From positions 652,621 through 716,620 of the forward strand of contig NZ_LMUT01000012.1 of the NCBI RefSeq assembly GCF_009765785.1: a DNA stretch of 64,000 nt. Direction: 5' to 3'. Shown piece by piece: positions 58,601 to 64,000 of this stretch (position 1 is its first letter; each line of letters starts with the position of its first letter). This DNA comes from Granulicella sp. L46 (GTDB lineage: Bacteria; Acidobacteriota; Terriglobia; Terriglobales; Acidobacteriaceae). Both the position numbers and the translations under genes were made by a program. Below the pieces are notes generated by a model. That model ran no database searches, was not told the origin of the DNA, and was given only the letters and a program-made list of their open reading frames with translations.

Positions 58601-60666
58601 ATGAGTTGGAGGGCGGCGGAGTGGGAGAGGAAGCAGGTGTCGCGGAGGAAGGCGAGGGTGTCTTGGAGTTGGGATTGGGGATCGTCGGCGAGAGGAGGAG
58701 AGCATACCCCAGGGGCTGAAGCCCCTTCCTCAACCGGGGCATGTGAGACCCAAGCCTGAAGGCTTGGGGTACCTAGAAGCTCTGGTCCACTTACGAGGTG
58801 TTGCGGAGTGAGGCTGGTGGTGCGTTGGTCGATCTCGTGGCGGAGGGCGCTGACGCCGTCGCTGAGCACGGAGGTGCGTTGGGGGGCTTCGCCTTCCCAG
58901 AAGGGGATGCTGGGTGGGGCGCCGTGGGCGTCTTCTACGAGGACCTTGCCGTTGGGGTCTACGCGCTGGATGCGCCAGCTGGTGTTGCCGAGGAGGATGA
59001 CGTCGCCGGGAGAGCTGTCGACGGCGAAGTGCTCGTCGAGGGTGGCGATCTGGACGTTCTCGGGCTGGAGCATGACGGCGAAGATCGAGGTGTCGGGGAT
59101 GGCTCCGCCGTTGGAGATGGCGATGCTGCGCGAGCCGCGGCGGGCGTGGAGATGGCCTTGGACCTGGTCGCGCAGGATGTAGGCGCCGTAGCGGCCGCGG
59201 GAGTTCTCGATGCCGTTGTGGAGGAGAGCGAGGACTTCTTCGTACTGCTCGCGGGTTAGGTTGCGGTAAGGGTAGGCGCGGCGGAGGACGTTGTAGAGGG
59301 CGTCTTCGTGCCAGGACTCGGCGCCTATGGTGGCGACGATCTGCTGCATGAGGACGTCGATGGGTTGGTCCGGGATCTCTAGGAGGTCGAGTTCGCCGGC
59401 TACCATCTTGCGGAGGAGGGCGGCTTGCTCGAAGAGGTCGTCGCGGGTGGTGGCGAAGAAGCGGCCTTTGGGGATGGCGCCGCGCCAGTGGCCGGCTCGG
59501 CCTACGCGCTGCATCGCTACGGCGACCGCGCGGGTGGTGGCGATCTGGCAGACGAGGTCTACTGTGCCGATGTCGATGCCTAGCTCGAGGGAGGCGGTGG
59601 CGATGAGGATCTTGCACTCGCCGGCTTTGAGGCGCTGCTCGGCGTCCAGGCGCAAGGTGCGGGAGAGGCTGCCGTGATGCGCGGCTACTGCGTCTTCGCC
59701 GAGACGGTTGCTTAGCTCGAAGCTGATCTTCTCTACTAGCTTGCGGGTGTTGACGAAGACTAGCGTGCTGCGGTGTTGCTGGGCTAGCGCGGCTAGCTTG
59801 TCGTAGATCTCGTCCCACATAGCGATGGAGGTGATGGAGGTGAGTTCGGTGCTGGGGACTTCGATGGCTAGGTCGAGGGTGCGGCGTTGGCCGACTTGGA
59901 TGATGGTCGCGGGTTTGCGCGCGGGCGCGTTGCCGATTAGGAAGTTGGCTACTAGCTCGATGGGGTTTTGGGTGGCGGAGAGGCCTATGCGCTGTGGGCG
60001 CGTGGTTAGGCCGGTTAGCATTGCTCCGGGCGCTAGATGGTTCTCTCCGCAGACTAAGGCGTCGAGGCGTTCGAGGGTTAGGGCTAGGTGGGCGCCGCGC
60101 TTGTCGTCGGCGATGGCGTGGATCTCGTCGACGATTACGGTCTGGACGCGGGTTAGGTTCTGGCGGGACTTCCCTGCTGTTAGCAGGATGTAGAGCGACT
60201 CGGGCGTGGTGACGAGGATGTGCGGTGGATGCTTGAGCATCGCGAGGCGGTGTTTGGTGAGCGTGTCGCCGGTGCGAACGCTGGTGCGGATTTCGGGGCA
60301 TAGATAGCCGCGCGCGATGGCTAGTTGCTGGATCTCGGCTAGCGGTGCGTCGAGGTTCTTCTGGATGTCATTGGAGAGGGCCTTGAGGGGCGAGATGTAG
60401 ACGACGTGCGTGTGCGCGGCGAGGCGGCCTTCGATGGCGGCGCGAAGGAGTTTGTCGATGCAGACTAAGAAGGCTGAGAGGGTTTTGCCGGAGCCTGTGG
60501 GCGCCGAGATCAGGGTTGATTCGTTGCGGAGGATCGCGGGCCAGCCGGCGATTTGGGGCTCGGTGGGAGAGCCGAATTTGGTGAGGAACCACTCTCGCAC
60601 GATGGGATGAGCCCAGGCTAGGGCTGGGTCGATGGGAGTGTCGACGATGACGGGTGCGATCGCCAT
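55693..60666 (-). CDS. lhr: Lhr-type ATP-dependent DNA helicase, with repeat insertions
   Basis: A 1657-residue superfamily 2 helicase. Walker A APTGSGKT (about 55-62), VIVDEIHAIADDKRG, GLSATQNP, STLVFVNTRKLVEKISFEL, LELGIDIGTVDLVCQ and QRVGRAGH give the RecA-like core; a winged-helix and the large Lhr C-terminal domains follow, ending in a glycosylase-like region. Lhr is a 3'-5' DNA or RNA:DNA helicase linked to repair. It is longer than usual (about 1500), partly because five hairpin-repeat units are read through near residues 631-655, 986-1009, 1068-1081, 1291-1315 and 1460-1471. ATG at 60666 used; the frame to 61062 is repeat DNA. Confidence 0.92.
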   Translation of the reverse strand: MAIAPVIVDTPIDPALAWAHPIVREWFLTKFGSPTEPQIAGWPAILRNESTLISAPTGSGKTLSAFLVCIDKLLRAAIEGRLAAHTHVVYISPLKALSNDIQKNLDAPLAEIQQLAIARGYLCPEIRTSVRTGDTLTKHRLAMLKHPPHILVTTPESLYILLTAGKSRQNLTRVQTVIVDEIHAIADDKRGAHLALTLERLDALVCGENHLAPGAMLTGLTTRPQRIGLSATQNPIELVANFLIGNAPARKPATIIQVGQRRTLDLAIEVPSTELTSITSIAMWDEIYDKLAALAQQHRSTLVFVNTRKLVEKISFELSNRLGEDAVAAHHGSLSRTLRLDAEQRLKAGECKILIATASLELGIDIGTVDLVCQIATTRAVAVAMQRVGRAGHWRGAIPKGRFFATTRDDLFEQAALLRKMVAGELDLLEIPDQPIDVLMQQIVATIGAESWHEDALYNVLRRAYPYRNLTREQYEEVLALLHNGIENSRGRYGAYILRDQVQGHLHARRGSRSIAISNGGAIPDTSIFAVMLQPENVQIATLDEHFAVDSSPGDVILLGNTSWRIQRVDPNGKVLVEDAHGAPPSIPFWEGEAPQRTSVLSDGVSALRHEIDQRTTSLTPQHLVSGPELLGTPSLQAWVSHAPVEEGASAPGVCSPPLADDPQSQLQDTLAFLRDTCFLSHSAALQLITYIVHGRAVLGAVPTKTTLIAERFFDEGGGQQLILHAPFGGRLNKAWGLALRKRFCRGFNFELQAAATDNGINISLAEQHSFPLADVFHFLTTLTARELLEQASIPSPLFKNRWRWAAGRSLQLLRMQKGKRVAPQIQRTRSDDLLASVFPHASACPETMTGDIEIPDHPLVREVMKDTLTEAMDLEGLLEVLAGIADGTITCIAVDTPIPSVFAHELINAMPYAFLDPEDAAARRTRAVSTRGNVPSRLPESPGRIDPAAIATVRTQLWPDVRDEHELHDLLLQLIALPIQWLGASGATSSVSRTTEPGAPGLDSGTLVSTMPTTSRSTQHWPVFFNRLAEKGRAHCIDIEGSPTWIATERLPEAAALWPSIELPKPCHPERSAQRAAEGPATPLTPTTAPAPSATASPRDTATLTLTQGYLQLLGPTTSIHLATLTHLKPADIHQSLLTMEMQGLSMRGVFEHPPTTDPHAEEWCERRILQRIHRLTLGTLRKQVEPVTPAIFMRWLLDWHHLAPQTQLTGEEAVLAAIEQLEGFEAPAIEWERTLLPNRIANYQPQWLDNLCLAGVLAWGRISPHPAWTSAASTSAEIPTSASTATPLPGTPSLQARVSYPSGGEGALAPEVCLSLAPARTAPRRVIPTTAAPITFYLRDSSDWLHHALASKSIDETTLTQSLSPEAQTIRALLATQGAAFTTDLQRVSGLTKLQTTTALWELATAGLASADGFDQLRSMMDPRRKSATTAPAPTSLRKRAAARTTAGRWSLLSATTPGIPGPDSRTWDSHDPRATTSTAIAQAKQTDAALDAHARILLCRYGVLFRELLTREANAPKWRDLLPILRRLEARGEIRGGRFVSGPFGEQYALSEAADSLRKARTQHASRADEPAITVAAADPLNLAGILVPGDRIPAIPGRTVSLLNGVTVEENPSPSSTTKPPRATRTRSIPDMLRAEALTTRTPQPAASPSLFS
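56256..56289. repeat. family A repeat inside lhr
   Basis: CCCAGGTCCGAGAATCCGGA then CCTGGGATACCCGG. Matches the intergenic copy at 21186 over nearly all of its length. Read on the minus strand it encodes about PGIPGPDSRTWD. Confidence 0.88.
56723..56795. repeat. family D repeat inside lhr (copy 1)
   Basis: GCATACCTCGGGGGCTAAAG, CCCCTTCC, then GAGACCCGAGCCTGAAGGCT and CGGGGTACCT. The stem CCCGAGCC/GGCTCGGG around TGAA differs from copy 2 (CCCAAGCC/GGCTTGGG) by a paired change. Encodes about PGTPSLQARVSYPSGGEGA. Confidence 0.88.
57424..57465. repeat. family B repeat inside lhr
   Basis: AGGTCCTTCGGCTGCGC, with GCTGCGC-type units repeated three times, then TCAGGATGACAG. The internal triplication adds 14 bases over the intergenic copies. 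Encodes about CHPERSAQRAAEGPA. Confidence 0.85.
57641..57710. repeat. two family A-like repeats inside lhr
   Basis: AAGGTCCCAGAATCGAGACC followed by TGGGGCACCCGG, then a more worn second copy GTGGTCCGAGAAACTGAGCT with TGTGGCACCCG. The tails GGCACCCG agree with the intergenic copies at 19919 and 21186. Confidence 0.78.
58702..58775. repeat. family D repeat inside lhr (copy 2)
   Basis: GCATACCCCAGGGGCTGAAG, CCCCTTCC, then GAGACCCAAGCCTGAAGGCT and TGGGGTACCT. Both stems carry a TGAA loop. Encodes about LGTPSLQAWVSHAPVEEGA, closely like the peptide from copy 1 some 650 residues away. Confidence 0.88.
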
Positions 60667-60723
60667 GAGACATTGTAGCTGTTCGCGGTTTCTTCGCTTA
60701 TTGCACAGGTGAGATGAGGAAGT

Positions 60724-60833
60724 GCAGAAGCAGATTCCCAGAGGGAATGACAGAAAGAAAAGCAAAGGCAGCGGCAAGAGCAAGGGCAACGGCAACGACC
60801 AATGCGGGGGTCCTTCGCTCCGCTCAGGATGAC
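60724..60833. repeat. family C plus family B composite
   Basis: CAGATTCCCAGAGGGAATGA then CAGAAAGAAAAGCAAAGGCA (C), a GGCAAC hexamer run ending GGCAACGACC, then GGGGGTCCTTCGCTCCGCTC and AGGATGAC (B). C units and hexamers occur together also at 45418-45660. Confidence 0.82.
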
Positions 60834-60857
60834 GACGAAAAACGAACAACGACAAGA

Positions 60858-60985
60858 GCAACCGCAACTGCAACTGCAAGTGCAACTGCAAGTGCAAGTG
60901 CAAGTGCAAGTGCAAGTGCAAGTGCTTTGATGCGAAGGGCGCGAAGGGCGCGAAGGGCGCGAAGGGCGCGAAGGGCGCGAAGTTG
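60858..60985. repeat. two adjoining tandem arrays: GCAAGT hexamers and GCGAAGGGC nonamers
   Basis: About nine GCAAGT/GCAACT hexamers (to about 60925), a short junction, then five and a half perfect copies of GCGAAGGGC. Both units are multiples of three. Lies between the lhr start and the cupin stop. Confidence 0.92.
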
Positions 60986-61013
60986 CGCGAAAGACAACAG
61001 GCGGCGGTTGGTT

Positions 61014-61418
61014 CTAGGAAGAGGTTTTGGAGTATTGCTCGTCGGTTACTTGCTCTAGCCACGCGACTACTTTGTTGTCGAGGCGTTCCTGGATGGCTAT
61101 GTGGGTTAGGGCGGTGATGGGGCTGGCGCCGTGCCAGTGTTTTTCGTTGGGGGCGAACCAGACTACGTCGCCGGGGTGGATGGCTTCGATGGGGCCGTCC
61201 CAGCGTTGGGCGTAGCCGGAGCCTGCGGTGACGATGAGGGTCTGGCCTAGCGGGTGGGTGTGCCAGGCGGTGCGGGCGCCGGGCTCGAAGGTTACGCTGG
61301 CGCCCTGGACTAGCGCGGGGTCGGGGGCTTGGAAGAGCGGGTCGATGCGGACGCTGCCGGTGAACCAGTCTGCGGGACCTTTGCCGGAGGGTTTGGTTCC
61401 GACGCGTTGGATGTCCAT
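61014..61418 (-). CDS. manganese cupin, hydroxynitrile-lyase-like
   Basis: A 134-residue single-domain cupin. Metal ligands His53, His55, Gln59 (WHTHPLGQT) and His94 (EKHWHG), and pocket residues Ala40, Val42 and Gln110, match in number the cupin hydroxynitrile lyase of Granulicella tundricola as I remember it; the start [21 protein letters not shown] and [15 protein letters not shown] also agree. Such enzymes cleave or form cyanohydrins in vitro; the natural role is unknown. AAGGAG 7 bases before the ATG at 61418, which lies 10 bases after the kdsC stop, so the two form an operon. Confidence 0.88.
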   Translation of the reverse strand: MDIQRVGTKPSGKGPADWFTGSVRIDPLFQAPDPALVQGASVTFEPGARTAWHTHPLGQTLIVTAGSGYAQRWDGPIEAIHPGDVVWFAPNEKHWHGASPITALTHIAIQERLDNKVVAWLEQVTDEQYSKTSS

Positions 61419-61428
61419 GATGTGCTCC

Positions 61429-62034
61429 TTACATGTTGCCGGCGCCGATGTCGGCGGATTTTGCTTCGGCGCTGGTGGGGTCGAGGTAGCGCTCGATGGT
61501 CTGGTCGAGGATGCCACGGGAGTTGAGGATGAAGTCGATGGCGTCGCGGCCGGCTCCCTGGCCGCCGGGGTTGGGCGTTACGTAATGCGCGGCGGCTTTG
61601 GCTTGAGGTCTCGCGTTCGCTGTTGCTATCGCGAAGCCTACTTTGCGCATCACGGGGAGGTCGATGATGTCGTCGCCTACGTAGGCGATTTCGTCGAGGG
61701 TGCAGTTTTCGGCAGCGATGATTTTGTTGAGTGCGTCGACTTTGTTGGATTGGCCTTGGTAGACGTGGTCGATCTTCAGGTCGCGGGCGCGGATGGCTAC
61801 TACCTGCGAGTTGCGCTTGGTGACAAAGCCTATCTTGAGGCCTGCGAGGCGGGCGATGCTGATGCCCATGCCGTCGTGGGCTGAGAAGGCTTTGATCTCG
61901 GTGACATGGCCGTTGGGATTGCCGTCGAGGGGAGGGATGATGGTGATGTCGCCGTTGGTGAGGACGCCGTCTACGTCGTAGAGGAGAACTTTGACGCGGC
62001 GGGCGCGGTCTTCGGGGGTGAGGGCTTCGGACAT
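61429..62034 (-). CDS. kdsC: KdsC-type HAD phosphatase
   Basis: A 201-residue HAD hydrolase that releases phosphate from Kdo 8-phosphate on the way to CMP-Kdo. [12 protein letters not shown] (Asp20, Asp22), [27 protein letters not shown], and [25 protein letters not shown] are typical of the KdsC/YrbI group without a cap domain. It fits the Kdo transferase gene waaA at 35601. Downstream neighbour is the cupin gene. Confidence 0.9.
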   Translation of the reverse strand: MSEALTPEDRARRVKVLLYDVDGVLTNGDITIIPPLDGNPNGHVTEIKAFSAHDGMGISIARLAGLKIGFVTKRNSQVVAIRARDLKIDHVYQGQSNKVDALNKIIAAENCTLDEIAYVGDDIIDLPVMRKVGFAIATANARPQAKAAAHYVTPNPGGQGAGRDAIDFILNSRGILDQTIERYLDPTSAEAKSADIGAGNM

Positions 62035-62059
62035 GAGTTGATGATACTTGGCATCGCGA

Positions 62060-62149
62060 GTGAGTAACGGGTAGTGGGTAGTGAGCAGTAAGAGCGCGCG
62101 GAACGCACTCCTTCCTACCCACTACTCGCTGCTCTTCCACTACTCACTT
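62060..62149. repeat. TAG-rich inverted repeat upstream of kdsC
   Basis: GGGTAGTGGGTAGTGAGCAG at about 62069 and CCTACCCACTACTCGCTGCT at about 62114 can pair over most of their length. The TAG-rich units recall family F. It lies between the kdsC start and the stop of the next minus-strand gene. Confidence 0.65.
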
Positions 62150-62153
62150 GTCC

Positions 62154-62462
62154 TTAGTGGCGCCAGTGGCCAGCGACCCAGTAGTAGCCACCGGGGCCGC
62201 TACGCCACATGCCGGGGACCCAGACGGCTCCGCCATACGGAGGCCTGACCCACACGCCGCCGACCCAGACATAACGGCCTCCGTGCCAGCGATAGTAGCC
62301 GGACTGGTAGACATAGCCGCGATGGGGTGCGGGCCCGATGACTATGCCGCGCGGCGGTGGCGGAGGACCGACGCGGACATAGGCCTGGGCGCCAGCGGTG
62401 AGCGATGCCGAGAGGATGAGGCCTCCGGCGATTGCGAGCGTTGCTTGTTTCAGTTTTGTCAT
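62154..62462 (-). CDS. WxxGxW/YXWGXW-repeat secreted protein
   Basis: A 102-residue protein with a signal peptide (ATLAIAGGLILSASLTAGAQA, about 7-27), a proline run, and repeats rich in Trp, Tyr and Gly: YYRWHGGRYVWVGGVWVRPP, VWVPGMWRSGPGGYYWVAGHWRH. This is the YXWGXW/BcpO-type repeat of small exported proteins of unknown role, probably at the outer surface. AAGGAG 6 bases before the ATG at 62462. Confidence 0.82.
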   Translation of the reverse strand: MTKLKQATLAIAGGLILSASLTAGAQAYVRVGPPPPPRGIVIGPAPHRGYVYQSGYYRWHGGRYVWVGGVWVRPPYGGAVWVPGMWRSGPGGYYWVAGHWRH

Positions 62463-62570
62463 GTGAGCTCCTTGCAGGATCTTGTTCCCTTGGGTGTCAA
62501 ACCAGACCTGGACCCGAAAAGTTGCGGTGAACGTAGAGGAGAATCCTATGGGGAGATTCGGTTCGGAGGG

Positions 62571-63233
62571 TTAGCAGTTGCCTCGGGTTTGATCAATATT
62601 GCGATCTGGTTGGGTGTTGGATTCCATGGAGGGAGGTAGTGGCGTGCCGAGGTTTGCGGTGGCGGCGTCGGCTTCGGCCTTGAGGCGTTCCTTCTCTCGG
62701 TCTTCGGCCTGTAGCATCTCCCAGTAACGGGTGGCGGTGCCCTTGCGCTCGTAGTCTTGTGTCTCATCGGGGTCTTCGGGGTCGCCCTCGGGAGCGATGA
62801 GGTTGCCGTCGGCCTCGTCGAGAACGGTGAGGCTGACCTTGCCGGGATTGCGCTCGGGGATTGGGTTGAGATTGTGGGCGTTGGTGCTGGCGACCTGGAG
62901 GCCGTAGAAGAGCAGGGCGGCGAGCTTGGGGTCGATGCGGGCTTCGGTCAAGGCGATGATGACCATGGAGAGCGCGACCTGGATGGAGTGACGGTCCTCC
63001 AGCTCGGGGAGGTTGAGCTGCGGGAGCTGCTCGGCGAGGATGGGTTCGCGCTGCGATCCGTCCTGCAGGGTCATGGGATGGAGGACGGTGAGGCCGGGGT
63101 CGCGACGAGAGTCGCAGCGGGGATGGTAGCGCTTGAACTCGACGTGGTAGTAGCAGAATAGCTCGTTGCGGAGTGCGGGCGAGCCGCAGCGTTCTCCGTT
63201 GATCTTGATGTGGCGACAATACTGAATAGACAT
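62571..63233 (-). CDS. acidobacterial Cys/His zinc-binding-like protein
   Basis: A 220-residue soluble protein. The start MSIQYCRHIKINGERCGSPA and then LFCYYH place Cys6, Cys16, Cys27 and His30 as a likely zinc site (CX9CX10CX2H), followed by a basic stretch (FKRYHPRCD). The middle (about 75-125) is a predicted helical domain (QVALSMVIIALTEARIDPKLAALLFYGLQVASTNA), and the C-terminus is acidic then coiled. Not assigned to a named family; I recall similar starts in other acidobacterial proteins, sometimes several per genome. AAGGAA before the ATG at 63233. Confidence 0.78.
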   Translation of the reverse strand: MSIQYCRHIKINGERCGSPALRNELFCYYHVEFKRYHPRCDSRRDPGLTVLHPMTLQDGSQREPILAEQLPQLNLPELEDRHSIQVALSMVIIALTEARIDPKLAALLFYGLQVASTNAHNLNPIPERNPGKVSLTVLDEADGNLIAPEGDPEDPDETQDYERKGTATRYWEMLQAEDREKERLKAEADAATANLGTPLPPSMESNTQPDRNIDQTRGNC

Positions 63234-63417
63234 GGGTTCCTTATGGGATGCCCGGTGGGCACCCCCCACCCCCCTCCCTAGGGTACTTTAGGTGCAAAGT
63301 CGTCCAGGGACAGGGGTTATGGGGCAAAGTATGGGTCAGGGTCTGGCACATTTCGCCGTAAAGTAGCCTATTCGGAGACTTTACGGGCAAAGTAGGGCAA
63401 ACAGAGACGTTAGGTGC
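63234..63417. other. C-rich block and GGCAAAGTA repeats
   Basis: Starts with a C-rich block GGGCACCCCCCACCCCCCTC (about 63257) resembling that at 44850, followed by repeated words GTGCAAAGT, GGCAAAGTA, GTAAAGTA and GGCAAAGTA, AGACTTTACG (63376) and GACGTTAGG (63406). AGACTTTACG and GACGTTA also occur near 44958-44999. Confidence 0.65.
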
Positions 63418-63615
63418 TTATTTGTGGTGGGTGATGCGGTCTACCCCGTGGTTGAAGACTTGGTCGTTGGGGGGGATCCCGGGTTCGTGGAAGGTGTCGC
63501 TGGCGATCGGCCGTTTGAAGATGGGCGGCGGCTGAGGGAGGACGTGCTTGCGGGCGCGACGGGCGTTTAGCTCGTGCGGCGGGAGGACTCGGCTGATTTT
63601 GAATGGTTCGAACAT
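63418..63615 (-). CDS. 65-residue hypothetical protein
   Basis: A small basic protein, MFEPFKISRVLPPHELNARR at the start, with no membrane segment. A good ribosome-binding site TAGGAGAA stands 8 bases before the ATG, which is the main reason to call it. No family recognised. It lies on the same strand as the Cys/His protein and between the two halves of a repeat-rich region whose words also occur at 44850-45210. Confidence 0.62.
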   Translation of the reverse strand: MFEPFKISRVLPPHELNARRARKHVLPQPPPIFKRPIASDTFHEPGIPPNDQVFNHGVDRITHHK

Positions 63616-63649
63616 GATTTTTTCTCCTAGGTTGAGCCATTAAATGGAC

Positions 63650-63688
63650 CAGGGGCTGCGAGTGGCTTTCGCCGACTCGCAGCCCCTG
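63650..63688. other. long perfect hairpin
   Basis: CAGGGGCTGCGAGT pairs perfectly over 14 bp with ACTCGCAGCCCCTG, with an inner GGC/GCC pair set in the loop. No U-run on the minus strand; TGTTTC follows on the plus strand. It stands 35 bases before the 65-residue gene, so it could be a leader structure for that gene or a terminator. Confidence 0.75.
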
Positions 63689-63706
63689 TGTTTCAAAAAG
63701 ATGGCT

Positions 63707-63746
63707 TAGTTCAATTGTAGGCTTTTGGTGGGGGTAACTATGCCAA
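63707..63746. repeat. family G 40-base repeat, copy 2
   Basis: TAGTTCAATTGTAG, GCTT, TTGGTGGGGGTAA, C, TATGCCAA. Same spacing as copy 1 at 45100. A TTGACA word follows some 45 bases on, as in copy 1 where it is about 68 bases on. Confidence 0.85.
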
Positions 63747-63927
63747 CTCTATTTGGCTTGGTTTGTTGGGGTTAGGGCTTGAGGGGGCTTGACAAGATTT
63801 TGGCGGTGGGAGGGTTCGGTGGCGGGGCTTGGGAGCACGGGCTGGATCGGGGAGGGCAGATCAGTCGTTGCGCCTGCGGCTCCACTCCGGCCTGCGGCAG
63901 CGAGGAAGGGTCTTCGGCCCACGGTTA

Positions 63928-63959
63928 TGAGACCCAAGGCTGAAGCCTTGGGGTACCTA
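63928..63959. repeat. family D hairpin, single
   Basis: GAGACCCAAGGC, TGAA, GCCTTGGGGTACCT: 8-bp stem with the TGAA loop. Compared with the lhr copies the stem has inverted G:C pairs that keep pairing. No gene is seen from 63616 to the window end. Confidence 0.85.
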
Positions 63960-64000
63960 TAGGCCTAGAGTTGAACGGCTAACCGAGCGGATGTGGCGGG

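Larger units (their letters stand above)
60667..61013. other. gene-free repeat region upstream of lhr
   Basis: No gene in 347 bases. It holds a family C unit (60724), a GGCAAC/GGCAAG run, a family B unit (60806) and tandem arrays (60858-60985). The lhr promoter must lie here or within the repeats; none was recognised. Confidence 0.7.

Noticed and set aside
1..64000. tRNA, rRNA, prophage, IS elements or integrase genes
   Set aside because: I looked for tRNA T-loop motifs, transposase and integrase motifs and found none; the repeats here carry no protein of their own in the window.

Overview
This window looks like a stretch of chromosome from an acidobacterium (Acidobacteriota, Terriglobia-like, close to Granulicella or Edaphobacter). 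This is inferred from gene content. It has a TonB-dependent receptor with an N-terminal carboxypeptidase-regulatory domain next to a VWA protein of the acidobacterial type. It also has a manganese cupin whose metal and active-site residues match, number for number, the hydroxynitrile lyase of Granulicella tundricola as I remember it, and a large Ig-like/NHL-repeat surface protein. DNA is GC-rich, and GTG and TTG starts are common. Lipid A/LPS core genes (waaA, lpxK, waaC, kdsC) show a Gram-negative envelope. I see no rRNA, tRNA, CRISPR array, prophage or insertion sequence.

Layout. 1-4 kb (minus): LLM flavin monooxygenase, small membrane protein, NmrA-like NAD(P)-binding protein, RimK-like ATP-grasp enzyme, DUF4375 protein. 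4-6.4 kb: soluble GAF/PAS histidine kinase with a single-domain response regulator. 6.6-11.3 kb: beta-barrel protein and the giant Ig-like/NHL protein. 11.9-19.9 kb: a MoxR/DUF58/DUF4129/DUF4350 cluster with SpoIIM-like and RDD membrane proteins. 20-27.7 kb: BrkB-like protein, M61 protease, sodium:solute symporter, a very acidic protein, a YagU-like protein, an aldehyde dehydrogenase. 27.7-35.5 kb: queE-queD, DinG-type helicase, Der GTPase with unusual extensions, Imm50 protein, trmFO, SSAT-like acetyltransferase. 35.6-44.8 kb (plus): waaA-lpxK-waaC, a methyltransferase, DUF3108 and DUF2007 proteins, queC, a TPR lipoprotein-like secreted protein, moeA, a small membrane protein, moaC. 45.7-48.4 kb (minus): ergothioneine genes egtB-egtD. 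48.7-55.5 kb (plus): DUF5666 protein, TonB receptor, VWA protein. 55.5-60.7 kb (minus): Lhr helicase and a DUF5522 protein. 61-64 kb (minus): kdsC and the HNL-like cupin, a WxxGxW-type secreted protein, a Cys/His zinc-binding-like protein and a 65-residue protein.

The most striking feature is a set of at least seven families of short dispersed repeats, called A to G here. Most fold into hairpins, and the stems differ between copies by paired, compensating changes. They occur between genes, but also inside genes without breaking the frame: five sites in lhr, one in the DUF5522 gene, one in the VWA gene and one in the LLM monooxygenase gene. Another class of TAG-rich short repeats sits at gene ends, supplies stop codons, and includes a 15-copy heptamer array between two convergent genes. 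This resembles, by analogy only, the in-frame palindromic elements known from Rickettsia. It is the best candidate here for something not well described.

Limits: no database search was possible. Starts were chosen from ribosome-binding sites and family knowledge and several are uncertain; these are marked.
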